Assembly: GCA_038251885.1 (NCBI GenBank)
Contig: JBBSAX010000001.1
Location: 1-64,000 of the forward strand
Length of the DNA stretch: 64,000 nucleotides
Origin: JAHCHG01 sp038251885
Lineage (GTDB): Bacteria; Acidobacteriota; Blastocatellia; Pyrinomonadales; Pyrinomonadaceae
Direction: 5' to 3'
The notes beneath the pieces were generated by a model. It ran no database searches and was not told the origin of the DNA. It saw only the letters and a list, made by a program, of their open reading frames with translations. This document shows positions 35,124 to 44,278 of the stretch, piece after piece. The position numbers and the translations under genes are program-made. The stretch's first letter is position 1. Each line of letters opens with the position of its first letter.

Positions 35124-35669
35124 TCAATTCTTCGAGAATGTATTGGCTGTTTTTTTGGTTGATTTCAAATCCACCACCGATTGTTCAATTAACCCGAAAA
35201 CACCAAGTTTTTTAAGGCTCGGATCGGCTTCGATACGGTCAATTTGCTCTAAAGGAAGTGCCGCGCCTTTAAACCTTCGGCAAATATCGGGCGTAACGAC
35301 CAAAAACCAAGTCGGCGCATCTTCGCGCTCTTTGCCCGTCGGAATCGCCCAGAGCGTAAATTGGTGTGGCGAAATCTGCGTATAGAAATAGTAGTAGTTG
35401 CGATGATTTAGGGCGCGGTTTTCCGCTGAAAACAAGCGGTTCTTGCGTTCCCAGATAATGCCTTCGAGTTTTTGCAAATCTTCGGGAAATCCGCCGCGTT
35501 TTTCGTGAAAACGGAGAAGGTCGCGCATCATCATTGATACGGTATCAACCGGCATTTCGGCTTGTTTTTGGCGGTCAACCGACCATAACGAATAAATATA
35601 TGCGGCAATGACAATCAGCAAAGACATCACCGCGACAATTAGCGAAAGTTTGATTCTTGTGGTGTGCAT
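35124..35669 (-). CDS. Pseudopilin-like membrane protein of the conjugation operon
   Basis: About 181 residues from ATG 35669 (MHTTRIKLSLIVAVMSLLIV), 4 bp after the VirD4-like stop, so it is co-transcribed. One N-terminal transmembrane helix is followed by an extracytoplasmic domain; RFHEKRGGFPEDLQKLEGII resembles the first conserved region of pseudopilins and TfpE-like proteins (x-h-G-x-P-x-x-L). No prepilin cleavage site is obvious. Last gene of the leftward operon. Role unknown. Confidence 0.55.
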   Translation of the reverse strand: MHTTRIKLSLIVAVMSLLIVIAAYIYSLWSVDRQKQAEMPVDTVSMMMRDLLRFHEKRGGFPEDLQKLEGIIWERKNRLFSAENRALNHRNYYYFYTQISPHQFTLWAIPTGKEREDAPTWFLVVTPDICRRFKGAALPLEQIDRIEADPSLKKLGVFGLIEQSVVDLKSTKKTANTFSKN

Positions 35670-35673
35670 AATC

Positions 35674-37827
35674 TTAAAAAACACTCCTTGTAATCTCCAT
35701 TTCAGCGCGGGCATCGAGTTCGCGGAAAGCCAGTCGGACATCATCACTCAAACCGTCAAGTGCGTCCGAATCGTCAATGGATTCCGTCGGATTTTCAATT
35801 TCTTTGGTCAAAACTACGGTTATGTTTTCAGATTGCTCCACAATTTCCTCATTTGCAGCTAACCGCATACGCGAAGCGATGTCTTCATTGTTGGTCAGAT
35901 ATTCGGGTTGATTTGCCATATTTGTTTCTTCTGTTTCAGTTAGAATCGAATTTTGATTAAAGATTTCATCAACAACTGCTTTGACGATCTTTTCATTAGT
36001 TTCATCGTGCAAATTTATTCGATTCGAGATGTTATTTTCTTCAATTTCAGAGGATGCACTTTGCGTTTCCGAATAAATTTCGCTGCCATTGTCGGCAAAC
36101 TTGAAACCAACATCAATATCACCCAAATAAATAACCTTCGGCGAGCCGTAAACGGGCGAAAAATACTTTTCTTTCAGGACTGCCATCGGCGGATAAGCGG
36201 CTTTGATCGGCGGTGCGGTGTCGTTGACGATGAGCAGTTCTTTGTGCGCCGAAATTTGCCGAACTTCGCCGGCGTGCATAAGAGCGCGTTTTTGTTCCGC
36301 ATAGCGGATATTGTCGTTTTGCTTGCCTGGAAAATCTTGAAAAGTTTTCGCGTAAATAGTCGTATCGCCAAGCTGTTTGGAAGCGTATTCTGCCGTGATG
36401 TCATCAAGTCCGGGGAGGAATATTTTCGTCATTACTGTTCCAAGAATGGCGTTTGCCTGTTCCTTTCCGTATTGGTCATACATCTGCGGCAAGTCCTGAT
36501 AGCCAAGTCCCAAACCGACTCCGCGCCCGCGTCCGATGCCGGAGATGCGTTTTACTTCAGCGACGTTAAGTTGATAGGCTTCGTCAATCAAGACAAAACA
36601 CGGAATTTCCGGCTCATTCACACCGTCGAGTCGCATTTCTAAAACGGCTTGCCCCAAAAAACTGGCGATAAATTCCTTGTAAATCTCCGCCGCCCCTTCG
36701 GAAACAACGAGATAAATAGCTGTTCCCTTTTCCCTTAATTTACTAAAATCAATCACGCGGCAACCTTTTTCTGTTTCCTGCGTCGTCGGCATCGTCGTAA
36801 CATTCCGCGTTGGCGCGAGTGTGAACGGGCGAAGTTTGTTGTAAAGACCAATCAGCACCGAGCCGTGTGTTTGCGGTGGTGAGCGACGGAAGGCAAAAAA
36901 AGCTTGTTTAGCGAAAAAAGACGGCGAAGTTTCGAGTTCGCTGGCGAAAGTATCTTCTTTTCCGCCCACACCAATCAAAAAGTCAGCAGCAAACGCCGGA
37001 ATTGCTTTGTCGCCATAAACATAAGCCAAATGCAAAAGAATTGCGGTCAAAGCAAGCTGTTCTGCTTCGCCCCAAAACGGGTCTTGTGAGGTTTTCTGCC
37101 TATTTTCCGCTCCTAACATCATTCCGGCAATTTGGCAGGCGAAAGACGGATTTTCGCGTGCTTGGGGCAAAAAATTCCACCTGTCCGATTTTTCGGGGTT
37201 GTTTAAATCCAGCCGATAAACATTTCGTGCAAAGTTTCCTGTTTGCTCGATCAGTTCGCCTTTGGGGTCATAAACCAAAACTGACGATTTTTTCAAAATG
37301 GCGCGAATCATTGCCATAAAAAAGGTTTTTGATTTTCCAGAACCCGTCGGACCGAACATTGCAAAATGCCGCAGCCATTGTTCACGCGGCAAAAATAAAT
37401 CGCGTCCGCCGAAAACCTTGGCGAGCGGCAGAGAATTTTTCGGCAAAGGCAACGACTTAAATTTATTGATTAATTTTTTACCGATTAAATCCTGAACATT
37501 CGCCCAACGCGCCGAACCGTGCGAAGTGGACATTGCATAGAGTCGGTATGACCAGCAAAGCAGATAAGCGTCCAGAAAACCGGCGGCGAGTGCGAGTATT
37601 GCCAAAGACCAGAATACAAGCCACATTAGCCCGGAAACTTCAAGCAAATAACCCGCAAATAAACCGAAGAACGCGCCGGTCAAGCCTAAAAAAATAAAAA
37701 AAACGGCTTGACCGACATCGCTCGCCCACGCCCAAAATGCTTGGTAAGCGGGCAAATATTGTTCATTCGCTTTGCGCGGAATGCCGCGTGAGGCATCGAA
37801 TTTTTCTATCCATTGGTGGCTGAACAT
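35674..37827 (-). CDS. VirD4/TraG-type type IV coupling protein
   Basis: 717 residues: two N-terminal transmembrane segments (about 40-92), TraG/VirD4 ATPase domain with Walker A GPTGSGKSK (159-167, Lys165) and Walker B PCFVLIDEAYQLN (Asp415, Glu416), plus the SEGAAEIYKEFIASFLGQ helix. It couples relaxosome or substrate to the secretion channel at the inner membrane. After residue ~600 comes an acidic, low-complexity C-terminal extension that most relatives lack, possibly substrate docking. It overlaps neither neighbour; it follows the pseudopilin-like gene at 37835. Confidence 0.9.
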   Translation of the reverse strand: MFSHQWIEKFDASRGIPRKANEQYLPAYQAFWAWASDVGQAVFFIFLGLTGAFFGLFAGYLLEVSGLMWLVFWSLAILALAAGFLDAYLLCWSYRLYAMSTSHGSARWANVQDLIGKKLINKFKSLPLPKNSLPLAKVFGGRDLFLPREQWLRHFAMFGPTGSGKSKTFFMAMIRAILKKSSVLVYDPKGELIEQTGNFARNVYRLDLNNPEKSDRWNFLPQARENPSFACQIAGMMLGAENRQKTSQDPFWGEAEQLALTAILLHLAYVYGDKAIPAFAADFLIGVGGKEDTFASELETSPSFFAKQAFFAFRRSPPQTHGSVLIGLYNKLRPFTLAPTRNVTTMPTTQETEKGCRVIDFSKLREKGTAIYLVVSEGAAEIYKEFIASFLGQAVLEMRLDGVNEPEIPCFVLIDEAYQLNVAEVKRISGIGRGRGVGLGLGYQDLPQMYDQYGKEQANAILGTVMTKIFLPGLDDITAEYASKQLGDTTIYAKTFQDFPGKQNDNIRYAEQKRALMHAGEVRQISAHKELLIVNDTAPPIKAAYPPMAVLKEKYFSPVYGSPKVIYLGDIDVGFKFADNGSEIYSETQSASSEIEENNISNRINLHDETNEKIVKAVVDEIFNQNSILTETEETNMANQPEYLTNNEDIASRMRLAANEEIVEQSENITVVLTKEIENPTESIDDSDALDGLSDDVRLAFRELDARAEMEITRSVF

Positions 37828-37834
37828 AAATTTC

Positions 37835-38593
37835 TTAACGATTTACGGGCAATTCCATCATTAAACGCTTTTCCTCTTCGAGAATTTGCTGTTGGTTTTC
37901 TTGTTTCGGCAAAATTTCGCCGCGCCATTGCTCGATTGTCCATCCGGCTGCAACGATTTTTTCGAGCGGTGCAAACGGGGCGGGAATTTCAAATTTATCA
38001 GTCGAAGCCGATTGAAAGTATGTAATCGTTCTTCGGTCCAGAGAAGTTAGCGGAAACCGAAGCAAAATCGCCGGACTGTCGGCGTTCTGTAGCGGGCGTG
38101 AAAGAATTTCAAATCTCAGCGGGCTTGATTGGTAACGAACAGAAATCGTGCCGGAAGGTGAAAATAATTCGTTATTTTCAAATTGTAAGCCCGGCGGCAT
38201 CAGCTTTCGTTCTGAAATGAAACTCCAAATTTGTTCAAGACTTTTCGGCACACTTCCCTGTTCATTATTGATGGCAAAAACGGACAAGGAAATTGCCATC
38301 CCCAAAGCTCCGGTTTCGCGCAGACGAATTGAAGTATCATACACTTCGCCTTTGAAAATTTCGGGCGAGTTATAAATTCTTTCCTCATTGATCGGTTGTT
38401 CGTGTTCAAAGTTGGGGCGTTCAATAAATTTCACTTGTCCTTGTGTTTGGGGAGCGGAAAGCAGGCGAAGTCCGCCAAAAACACATACAAGCAATAAAAC
38501 CAAAACCGCGACATTGAACATTGGCGAGGAAATGAGCGAACGCACTACATTTTTTATCGGCGATAAAGTTTTGTCAGACGATTTTCTAGGCAT
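37835..38593 (-). CDS. Membrane protein of the conjugation operon, possibly pseudopilin-like
   Basis: About 252 residues from ATG 38593 (MPRKSSDKTLSPIKNVVRSL), preceded by GGAG and overlapping the upstream ATPase gene by 8 bp. One transmembrane helix (VAVLVLLLVCVFGGLRLL) is followed by an exterior domain in which VFAINNEQGSVPKSLEQIWS resembles the helix-loop of pseudopilin-like proteins. Family not firmly recognised. Probably part of the transfer apparatus because of its place between AAA+ ATPase and VirD4. Confidence 0.5.
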   Translation of the reverse strand: MPRKSSDKTLSPIKNVVRSLISSPMFNVAVLVLLLVCVFGGLRLLSAPQTQGQVKFIERPNFEHEQPINEERIYNSPEIFKGEVYDTSIRLRETGALGMAISLSVFAINNEQGSVPKSLEQIWSFISERKLMPPGLQFENNELFSPSGTISVRYQSSPLRFEILSRPLQNADSPAILLRFPLTSLDRRTITYFQSASTDKFEIPAPFAPLEKIVAAGWTIEQWRGEILPKQENQQQILEEEKRLMMELPVNR

Positions 38594-39692
38594 AATGTTC
38601 TCCAATTTCAGCAATAAAACTTGTGTAGGTATTTCCGTTAAAATAGCTTTCGTCGCGCTCACCTAACCAACCGTCAACTTGCGGATGAAAAGATGTCGCC
38701 GTCAAAAGTAGATAATCAAGCTGAATTTTGAGAAACTCCTGTGCCTCACTCGTTTTGACGAAATAGCAAAAATAACGAAGGAGAGAATTTTCATCTAAAT
38801 TATCTACATGGTCGCGCTCGAACGCTCCGACGACATCAATGGATTCTCTTAAACTGGGGTAATCTTCGAGTCCGGCAACGCCGCGCACACCGTCAAGCAG
38901 TTTGATTGCCAAAGCAAGCTGTTTTGACGAAGCATCTGGACACCGCGCCCGTAAAATTTCCAATTCCTTGATGAGCGAGGGCGTAGAAAAACTCGAAAAG
39001 ATATGCCGCGAGATAAAAGGCGCACTCAATTTATGACGCAAATCGTTGGAAGTGGTTACGACTATCGGGCGAGATTTCCAATCGGAAACGCCGATAAATC
39101 CATCCGTCAGACGCGGAATATAAATCAGTCCGCGCTCCAGCGGCATCAGCATCGCGTCTTCAATCGAAGCCCCGAATTTATCGCTCTCGTCGAGAATTAA
39201 GATCGGTGGAGCGAATATGTCATCCAAAAGTGCAACGTGTGCCGCCAAATCGTAAGCCAAACCCATTTCGCCTAAAATAAGAAATTCGCGTTTCCATTTA
39301 TCGCGCCGCGCTTTACGCATCAATTCATCACGCTTGTTTCCAGAGAGATTCGCGGCGAGCCGCAGATTTTCGTTCATCCACGCCGCTTGTTCTTCCTTGT
39401 CCCAATCGTAGAGAATTTCTTCCTGTTTCAAGCCGTCGCGTCCCGACACAATGCAAATTGTCAGATTGCAGCTTTGGGCAAGAGCTTCGGGAAAAGCGGT
39501 TTTGCCGCTCCCGCGTGTGCCGGAAATCATCCAGCCTCTGCCGGATTTTAAGCTCTGGCAAAAGTCGGAAAAATTGCGTTCTTCCGGGACGTAGCCTGTC
39601 GTGCAAATAAGCCCGTAAAGTTCATTTTCACGACCTTCCAAAACTAACTTGCGCGGATTGATTTGTGCTTTTTTGTCATCGTGCGGAATCAT
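38586..39692 (-). CDS. AAA+ ATPase of the conjugation operon
   Basis: 368 residues. Walker A GTRGSGKTA (about 58-66) and Walker B PPILILDESDKF (about 162-173) with the arginine-bearing segment (GFIGVSDWKSRPIVVTTSND) fit a MoxR-like/DnaA-like AAA+ domain. It is not a VirB11 ATPase: no VirB11-type Walker or Asp-box pattern is visible. In the operon it occupies a place where other transfer systems have an ATPase. It may supply energy for assembly or substrate handling; this is inferred. Confidence 0.7.
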   Translation of the reverse strand: MIPHDDKKAQINPRKLVLEGRENELYGLICTTGYVPEERNFSDFCQSLKSGRGWMISGTRGSGKTAFPEALAQSCNLTICIVSGRDGLKQEEILYDWDKEEQAAWMNENLRLAANLSGNKRDELMRKARRDKWKREFLILGEMGLAYDLAAHVALLDDIFAPPILILDESDKFGASIEDAMLMPLERGLIYIPRLTDGFIGVSDWKSRPIVVTTSNDLRHKLSAPFISRHIFSSFSTPSLIKELEILRARCPDASSKQLALAIKLLDGVRGVAGLEDYPSLRESIDVVGAFERDHVDNLDENSLLRYFCYFVKTSEAQEFLKIQLDYLLLTATSFHPQVDGWLGERDESYFNGNTYTSFIAEIGEHYA

Positions 39693-39704
39693 AAAAGTTC
39701 TTTC

Positions 39705-41207
39705 CTATTTTTCTTCCATTGCCAGATATTTTTCTGCCAAGACGCGGAATTGCGGAGTCATTCTCGGAAGCGCGGCGCGGATTTTTTCTTTGTTGCCTTC
39801 ACTGAAAAGGTCTGCCAATTCGGTTTCTGATAATCCGGTGGCGGTTTTCGAGTTCTGACCTAACCTTTCTGCGTTTGAAATCTCATCGGGCAAATCCGTA
39901 ACCAGCACGAAAGCGGTAGTTCCCGCAGAAACTTCAACAAATTCGTTTGCGTTTCGGTTATTGCCGATCAATCCCGATATTTCGTCTGATATTTTGGAAG
40001 TTGAATCGGAAATCACAACCGTTCCGCCCGAACGTCCGTTTCCAATCGCACCGAGCGCGACTGATCCGGCATCACGAAGTCCGCCAAAGATGCGCGACCA
40101 AGTGCTTTTTATCTGTCGTTTGCGCCCCGTAACGCCCGATGCGCCGTCATTTCCCATCACTTCGCCTTCAAATTTAATGAGTCCGCCGCTGACAGGATCA
40201 ATCAAACCAACCACCGAAATAAAGGCACGTTTGTATTCGCTTCCGCGAAGAGTGCCGACTAAAACCGTGCCGGCAGGATAAGTATAATTTTTACCCGTAA
40301 CGGCTCTCGTCAATTCCATTCTGACCAAACCACCCGAAGCCCGAAGTGTATAAACCGCTCCGAGAAATCGAATTGGCAAAAGCGTTCCAAACGGAATTGA
40401 AGCTATTGGCTGATTAGTAAAATTGACGTTTTGTGTAGTCGAAACAATCTGACTGTTTGTGGCTGAAACTGTGTTTGTTACGGCAATTTCTTTGCGCTCA
40501 ATCCCGAAAAATAATGAGCGTCCAAGCGGCACATTATTAGTTTCGCGTGTCGGTTGAACAACTGAATCGTTAATTCTTTCGTTGTTCGTTGAACTTTGCA
40601 CAGAAGTTGAACCAGACGAAATCAGCGTTTTGGTTGATTCGGCATTTGTGTTTGTAACCTGTGCATTTCCTTGAGTTCGGTTAGTTTCCAAAAGCGGATC
40701 CGGCACGATGACAGGTTCGTTCAAATCGGTGGCTTTTGTCGGCGGAATATCAACCGAAGAATTCTCAGCTACGGTTACATTTGTGTTGGAAGCATCATTT
40801 GTTGTTCCGTTCGGATTTTTTTCGGCAACCAAATTGAGTGCCATTTTCAGTTTTTCTTCTTCCGTCACGGGTGCAGGATTAGACGAATTCGTTTTCGCCG
40901 TGCGGTCAACCGGCTGCGGTTTTGATGCGGCAAACGCACCGATGCCGAAAAACCAACTCATCAACAAAACCAGTAAAATAAAGCCAAAGACGAAGCAAAC
41001 AAAGACAAAAAACAATTTTTTCTTTGACGCTTTCGGAGTTTCCGTTAATTCTTCAAGCTCTTCATCTTCGGTTTCCTTCGATAAATTTTCATCAGAGCCA
41101 ATCCTATCGTTTGCGGCTTCCAGTAATAATTTTTCGCGCTCGTCAGATTCTTCTAAAATCGGTAAAGCGGCAGGTATTTCGGAAATTTCAGCTATTTTTA
41201 CAGACAT
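39705..41207 (-). CDS. VirB10/TrbI-like channel protein
   Basis: 500 residues: acidic N-terminal cytoplasmic tail (1-62), one transmembrane helix (64-92: FFVFVCFVFGFILLVLLMSW), a long Thr/Asn/Ser-rich linker (about 95-270), and a C-terminal beta domain: GTLLPIRFLGAVYTLRASGG, then TVLVGTLRGSEYKRAFISVV and DPVSGGLIKFEGEVMGNDG. This is the VirB10/TrbI layout that spans inner and outer membranes. It is encoded 8 bp after VirB9-like and 13 bp before the AAA+ gene. Confidence 0.8.
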   Translation of the reverse strand: MSVKIAEISEIPAALPILEESDEREKLLLEAANDRIGSDENLSKETEDEELEELTETPKASKKKLFFVFVCFVFGFILLVLLMSWFFGIGAFAASKPQPVDRTAKTNSSNPAPVTEEEKLKMALNLVAEKNPNGTTNDASNTNVTVAENSSVDIPPTKATDLNEPVIVPDPLLETNRTQGNAQVTNTNAESTKTLISSGSTSVQSSTNNERINDSVVQPTRETNNVPLGRSLFFGIERKEIAVTNTVSATNSQIVSTTQNVNFTNQPIASIPFGTLLPIRFLGAVYTLRASGGLVRMELTRAVTGKNYTYPAGTVLVGTLRGSEYKRAFISVVGLIDPVSGGLIKFEGEVMGNDGASGVTGRKRQIKSTWSRIFGGLRDAGSVALGAIGNGRSGGTVVISDSTSKISDEISGLIGNNRNANEFVEVSAGTTAFVLVTDLPDEISNAERLGQNSKTATGLSETELADLFSEGNKEKIRAALPRMTPQFRVLAEKYLAMEEK

Positions 41208-41214
41208 CTCTTTC

Positions 41215-42528
41215 TTACTCCTTCGTGGTATTCACGCCCGGTAAAAGCGTTGTGGTCGGTGAATCGGCGGCTTCGCGGTGTGTTGCCAGAACGCTCAGAC
41301 GTTGGTTTGCGCCCATCACCGGCGCGTTATAAACGAGCGCGTAGTAAACAGTCGAACCCGGCAGAATCAGACCTTCAAAACTGGTCGTTTCGACATAGAT
41401 TCTTTCGAGTCTTTCGGTTTGCAGCGGATTTCCCTTGTTGTCAACCGTCAAAATTTGTAGTTCAGGTGTGCCGGGAACGAGGCGCAAATTACTGGTCGTG
41501 TTATTGCGAACCGCGACGATGACCAATCTTTGTGTGGAATCAATTTCGGAAACTGAGGAAACCGCCAAACTTAAACCGTTATTGGTTTCAGACCACGCGC
41601 CTAAATTTTTGGCGGGATTTTTCAAACAATCCGCAAGCCGTCGGTTGACCAAACGCGAAAGTTCCAATCCGGTTTTCGGAGTCTTTTTTGATTGTTCATT
41701 TTCCTTCCGACTGAGATTGCCTCTGGTAACTTCCGTTTGTGTTAATTTCACGGGAATTATTTCTTCTTTGTTTGGAGTTTCTTCGGTGTTTTCGGAGGTT
41801 TTTTCAGTTTGAGAATTAACCAATTTTGAATTCGCTCGTGTATTTTTTGTAATTGTCGGCTTGATGTCTTCGCCCAAATTGAAGGCAAGTCCGGCGGTGC
41901 GTCTGGCTGAAACAACTTCGTCGCGGTCATAATTGATGACGCAGCGATGAGCGTTTTGACGAATATTTCCGACGGGAACGAATTCCAAAATCAGAATCAG
42001 CCCTGAACGCATTTGTAGCGTAATGGTCGCCGACGCGCTTTGCTGACCGACGATAAAGCCTTCGCCCGGATAAATCGTAATTGAACGGTCAGATTCTTTG
42101 GTCGGCGATTGAAAAACGGAAACGAGTTTCGGATTGCCTTCGTGAATGTAATAAACCCCGTCCGAAGCCGGAAATTCGACGATTGAAACGGCGTTTTGGG
42201 CAAGCCCAAGACGAACTATAGTCGGCTGTTTGGGATTAACCGCGACAGTCGCTTCGCCCGAAAGATAGTCGGTTTCCGCCGTATTGACGACGCTGACGGG
42301 AAAATTTGATTGATTGATGGTTGTTTCGGTTTTTTCCGATTTTGGCTGAACCGTTGTTTTGGCGACGGTTTTACTTGTCGCACGTTTGTTCGTCCGTTTG
42401 TTTTGCGCCGCCGCATCTATTGATCCGCAAATAAAAATTGCCGCCGCCAGAAACATCAGTTTTATTAAAAACCAATATCTTGATTGTATTTCATAGAAAA
42501 AACTATCCTTAAAAATTTGAATTTGCAT
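41215..42528 (-). CDS. VirB9/TrbG-like periplasmic/outer-membrane channel component
   Basis: 437 residues with a signal-like hydrophobic segment at about 22-40 (IKLMFLAAAIFICGSIDAAA), then a VirB9/TrbG-type beta-rich N-domain (ATVAVNPKQPTIVRLGLAQN; VSIVEFPASDGVYYIHEG) and, after a Lys/Glu-rich linker, a C-terminal domain (DNKGNPLQTERLERIYVETT). A strong AGGAGG site precedes the ATG. The assignment rests on the position between VirB8- and VirB10-like genes and this layout; family similarity is remote. Confidence 0.55.
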   Translation of the reverse strand: MQIQIFKDSFFYEIQSRYWFLIKLMFLAAAIFICGSIDAAAQNKRTNKRATSKTVAKTTVQPKSEKTETTINQSNFPVSVVNTAETDYLSGEATVAVNPKQPTIVRLGLAQNAVSIVEFPASDGVYYIHEGNPKLVSVFQSPTKESDRSITIYPGEGFIVGQQSASATITLQMRSGLILILEFVPVGNIRQNAHRCVINYDRDEVVSARRTAGLAFNLGEDIKPTITKNTRANSKLVNSQTEKTSENTEETPNKEEIIPVKLTQTEVTRGNLSRKENEQSKKTPKTGLELSRLVNRRLADCLKNPAKNLGAWSETNNGLSLAVSSVSEIDSTQRLVIVAVRNNTTSNLRLVPGTPELQILTVDNKGNPLQTERLERIYVETTSFEGLILPGSTVYYALVYNAPVMGANQRLSVLATHREAADSPTTTLLPGVNTTKE

Positions 42529-42594
42529 AAAAGTCCTCCTGTTCGGCGCGTCTTAACACACACCGAATCTAAATTTGAAAATTTGGTAATTTAG

Positions 42595-43470
42595 TTATTG
42601 CTTCGGATTTTCACTCGAAGCGTTGTTTGTTTGGTTTTCTGTTAGAGATGATTCAATCTCACCGCTCGAAACATCGCCGTCAGCCAGAAGTGCAATCGCC
42701 GATTGAGTTTTGCCGCTGACGGGTTCGACGCGAAATCTCAAAATCGTGAATCCCGTCCGCAGATTATTGTCGTTTCGCGCGGGCGAGGCGGGCGAGTCTT
42801 TGAGCAGAAACTTTATTTTTAACTGCAATGATTCTTCAACATCCTGCCCGTTTGCTTTGCGGCGAATCTTCCGAATACCGATTGCCCGCAAGATATAAGG
42901 ATCGCGTTCATCAACCGACAAATCTTGCAATTCCCAACTTGAATTAATGCTTTCCGCCTTTTCCGTTGCGAGCAAGCCGTTTTGTTTGAGCCGCGCCGCA
43001 AACGAAAGCGACAAATCCGGGTCCAGCATCCGCAGAAGTTTATTTATCTCTGATTCTCTGGTCGTCTGCTCGACTTCGTAGAGAGATTTCAAAAACTCTT
43101 TAACGAGATATTTTTTATCCGTTTCATTCGGTCTGTCCGGTGTGATTTCAACCGTTTCCGTCGCTCCGTAATCGCGGTTGTTGAGTTCGACGACGCGCCC
43201 CGAAGATTTGTCCACGATAATCCGATCCGCGCGGCGCACCGCCAAAAAGACGTTTGTTCCGATGCTGATTGCCAACAAAACCACCAAAGCGGAAACCGCT
43301 CTAAGCAATGATGAAATCGTCAAAACGTCTTCCGGGTCGCGTGATGTTTCTGCGAATTCCTGAAAATCTTCGGGCAGTTTAGTATTCGTTTTGTGATAAA
43401 CCGAAGAATATCCGTCCTCGCTAATATGTTGCTTATTTGAATCATCAAGCACATTTTTATTCATTTTCAT
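42595..43470 (-). CDS. VirB8/TrbF-like inner-membrane protein
   Basis: About 292 residues from ATG 43470 (alternative ATG 43464). Cytoplasmic N-terminal tail, one transmembrane helix near 60-80 (SALVVLLAISIGTNVFLAV), then a periplasmic NTF2-like domain, the VirB8 fold: LVKEFLKSLYEVEQTTRESE, then LQDLSVDERDPYILRAIGIR and RTGFTILRFRVEPVSG. It is the first gene of the leftward operon; the divergent sigma-factor operon starts 276 bp away. Confidence 0.65.
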   Translation of the reverse strand: MKMNKNVLDDSNKQHISEDGYSSVYHKTNTKLPEDFQEFAETSRDPEDVLTISSLLRAVSALVVLLAISIGTNVFLAVRRADRIIVDKSSGRVVELNNRDYGATETVEITPDRPNETDKKYLVKEFLKSLYEVEQTTRESEINKLLRMLDPDLSLSFAARLKQNGLLATEKAESINSSWELQDLSVDERDPYILRAIGIRKIRRKANGQDVEESLQLKIKFLLKDSPASPARNDNNLRTGFTILRFRVEPVSGKTQSAIALLADGDVSSGEIESSLTENQTNNASSENPKQ

Positions 43471-43745
43471 TGTTACCTTGAAATCTAAAATTGAAAGTTT
43501 TATTCGTATCCAAATCAAGCATAGAGCAAATTGAGTGCCAAAGTTTAAAGTCGGAAAAAAGCCTTATTCTGCTGAGGTTAATGCTAATTTGGCGCAAAAA
43601 TTAAAAATTCTGGAAATATGAAGCGAAACCAGGCTACAACCAATTTCTAAAGTTCCAAGTAATCCCTGACCATAAATATTCGCTTTTTTATTAAATTTTT
43701 GAATATTTTCCGGCTTTCCCGGATACGTTAGTATGAGTAGCGGTT
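43471..43745. other. Divergent promoter region
   Basis: 275 bp between the leftward VirB8-like gene and the rightward sigma-factor gene. No RNA gene is seen; both promoters must lie here, but I could not identify a convincing -35/-10 pair. Confidence 0.4.
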
Positions 43746-44261
43746 ATGGATGATAAGGAAGCAATCGAAATTTGTTTGAAGGGCGAGAAAGACGCTTTTC
43801 GTTTTTTGGTCGAAAACTACCAAAAACAAGCCGTCGCTCACGCTGTTGCTATTCTCGGCAACGCGGAAGACGCTCTGGATGCCGTGCAGGAAGCGTTTAT
43901 TGACGCTTTCAAGTCGCTCAAACAGTTTGACCGGACACGGCGGTTTTATCCCTGGTTTTATGTTCTGCTTCGCAACCGTTGTTACAAAATGTCGGCACGA
44001 AAACGTGAAACCGTGAGCATCGAGGAAACCGAAATTCTTGCGCCGCGTGCCGGTTTGCCAAGCGAAGAAAGATTCGCGCTCGAAAGGGCTTTGGTTGAAT
44101 TATCAAAAGAAGACCGCGAGATAATTACTTTGAAATATCTGGACGGACTTTCTTACGACGAATTAGCCGAGCATTTACAGATTCCGCGCGGAACGGTGAT
44201 GAGCCGGCTTTTTTACGCCCGCAAGCAGTTGCAGGCGAAATTGACGGGAAAGTTTCATTAA
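43746..44261 (+). CDS. ECF-family RNA polymerase sigma factor
   Basis: 171 residues. Region 2 (RFLVENYQKQAVAHAVAILG, then EDALDAVQEAFIDAFKSL) and region 4 (LDGLSYDELAEHLQIPRGTV, then MSRLFYARKQLQAKL) are typical of ECF sigma factors. The next gene, 18 bp later, is a probable anti-sigma factor. Despite its place between the two halves of the transfer locus, nothing shows that it controls transfer genes. Confidence 0.92.
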   Translation: MDDKEAIEICLKGEKDAFRFLVENYQKQAVAHAVAILGNAEDALDAVQEAFIDAFKSLKQFDRTRRFYPWFYVLLRNRCYKMSARKRETVSIEETEILAPRAGLPSEERFALERALVELSKEDREIITLKYLDGLSYDELAEHLQIPRGTVMSRLFYARKQLQAKLTGKFH

Positions 44262-44278
44262 AAGATTTTGGGGGAAAT

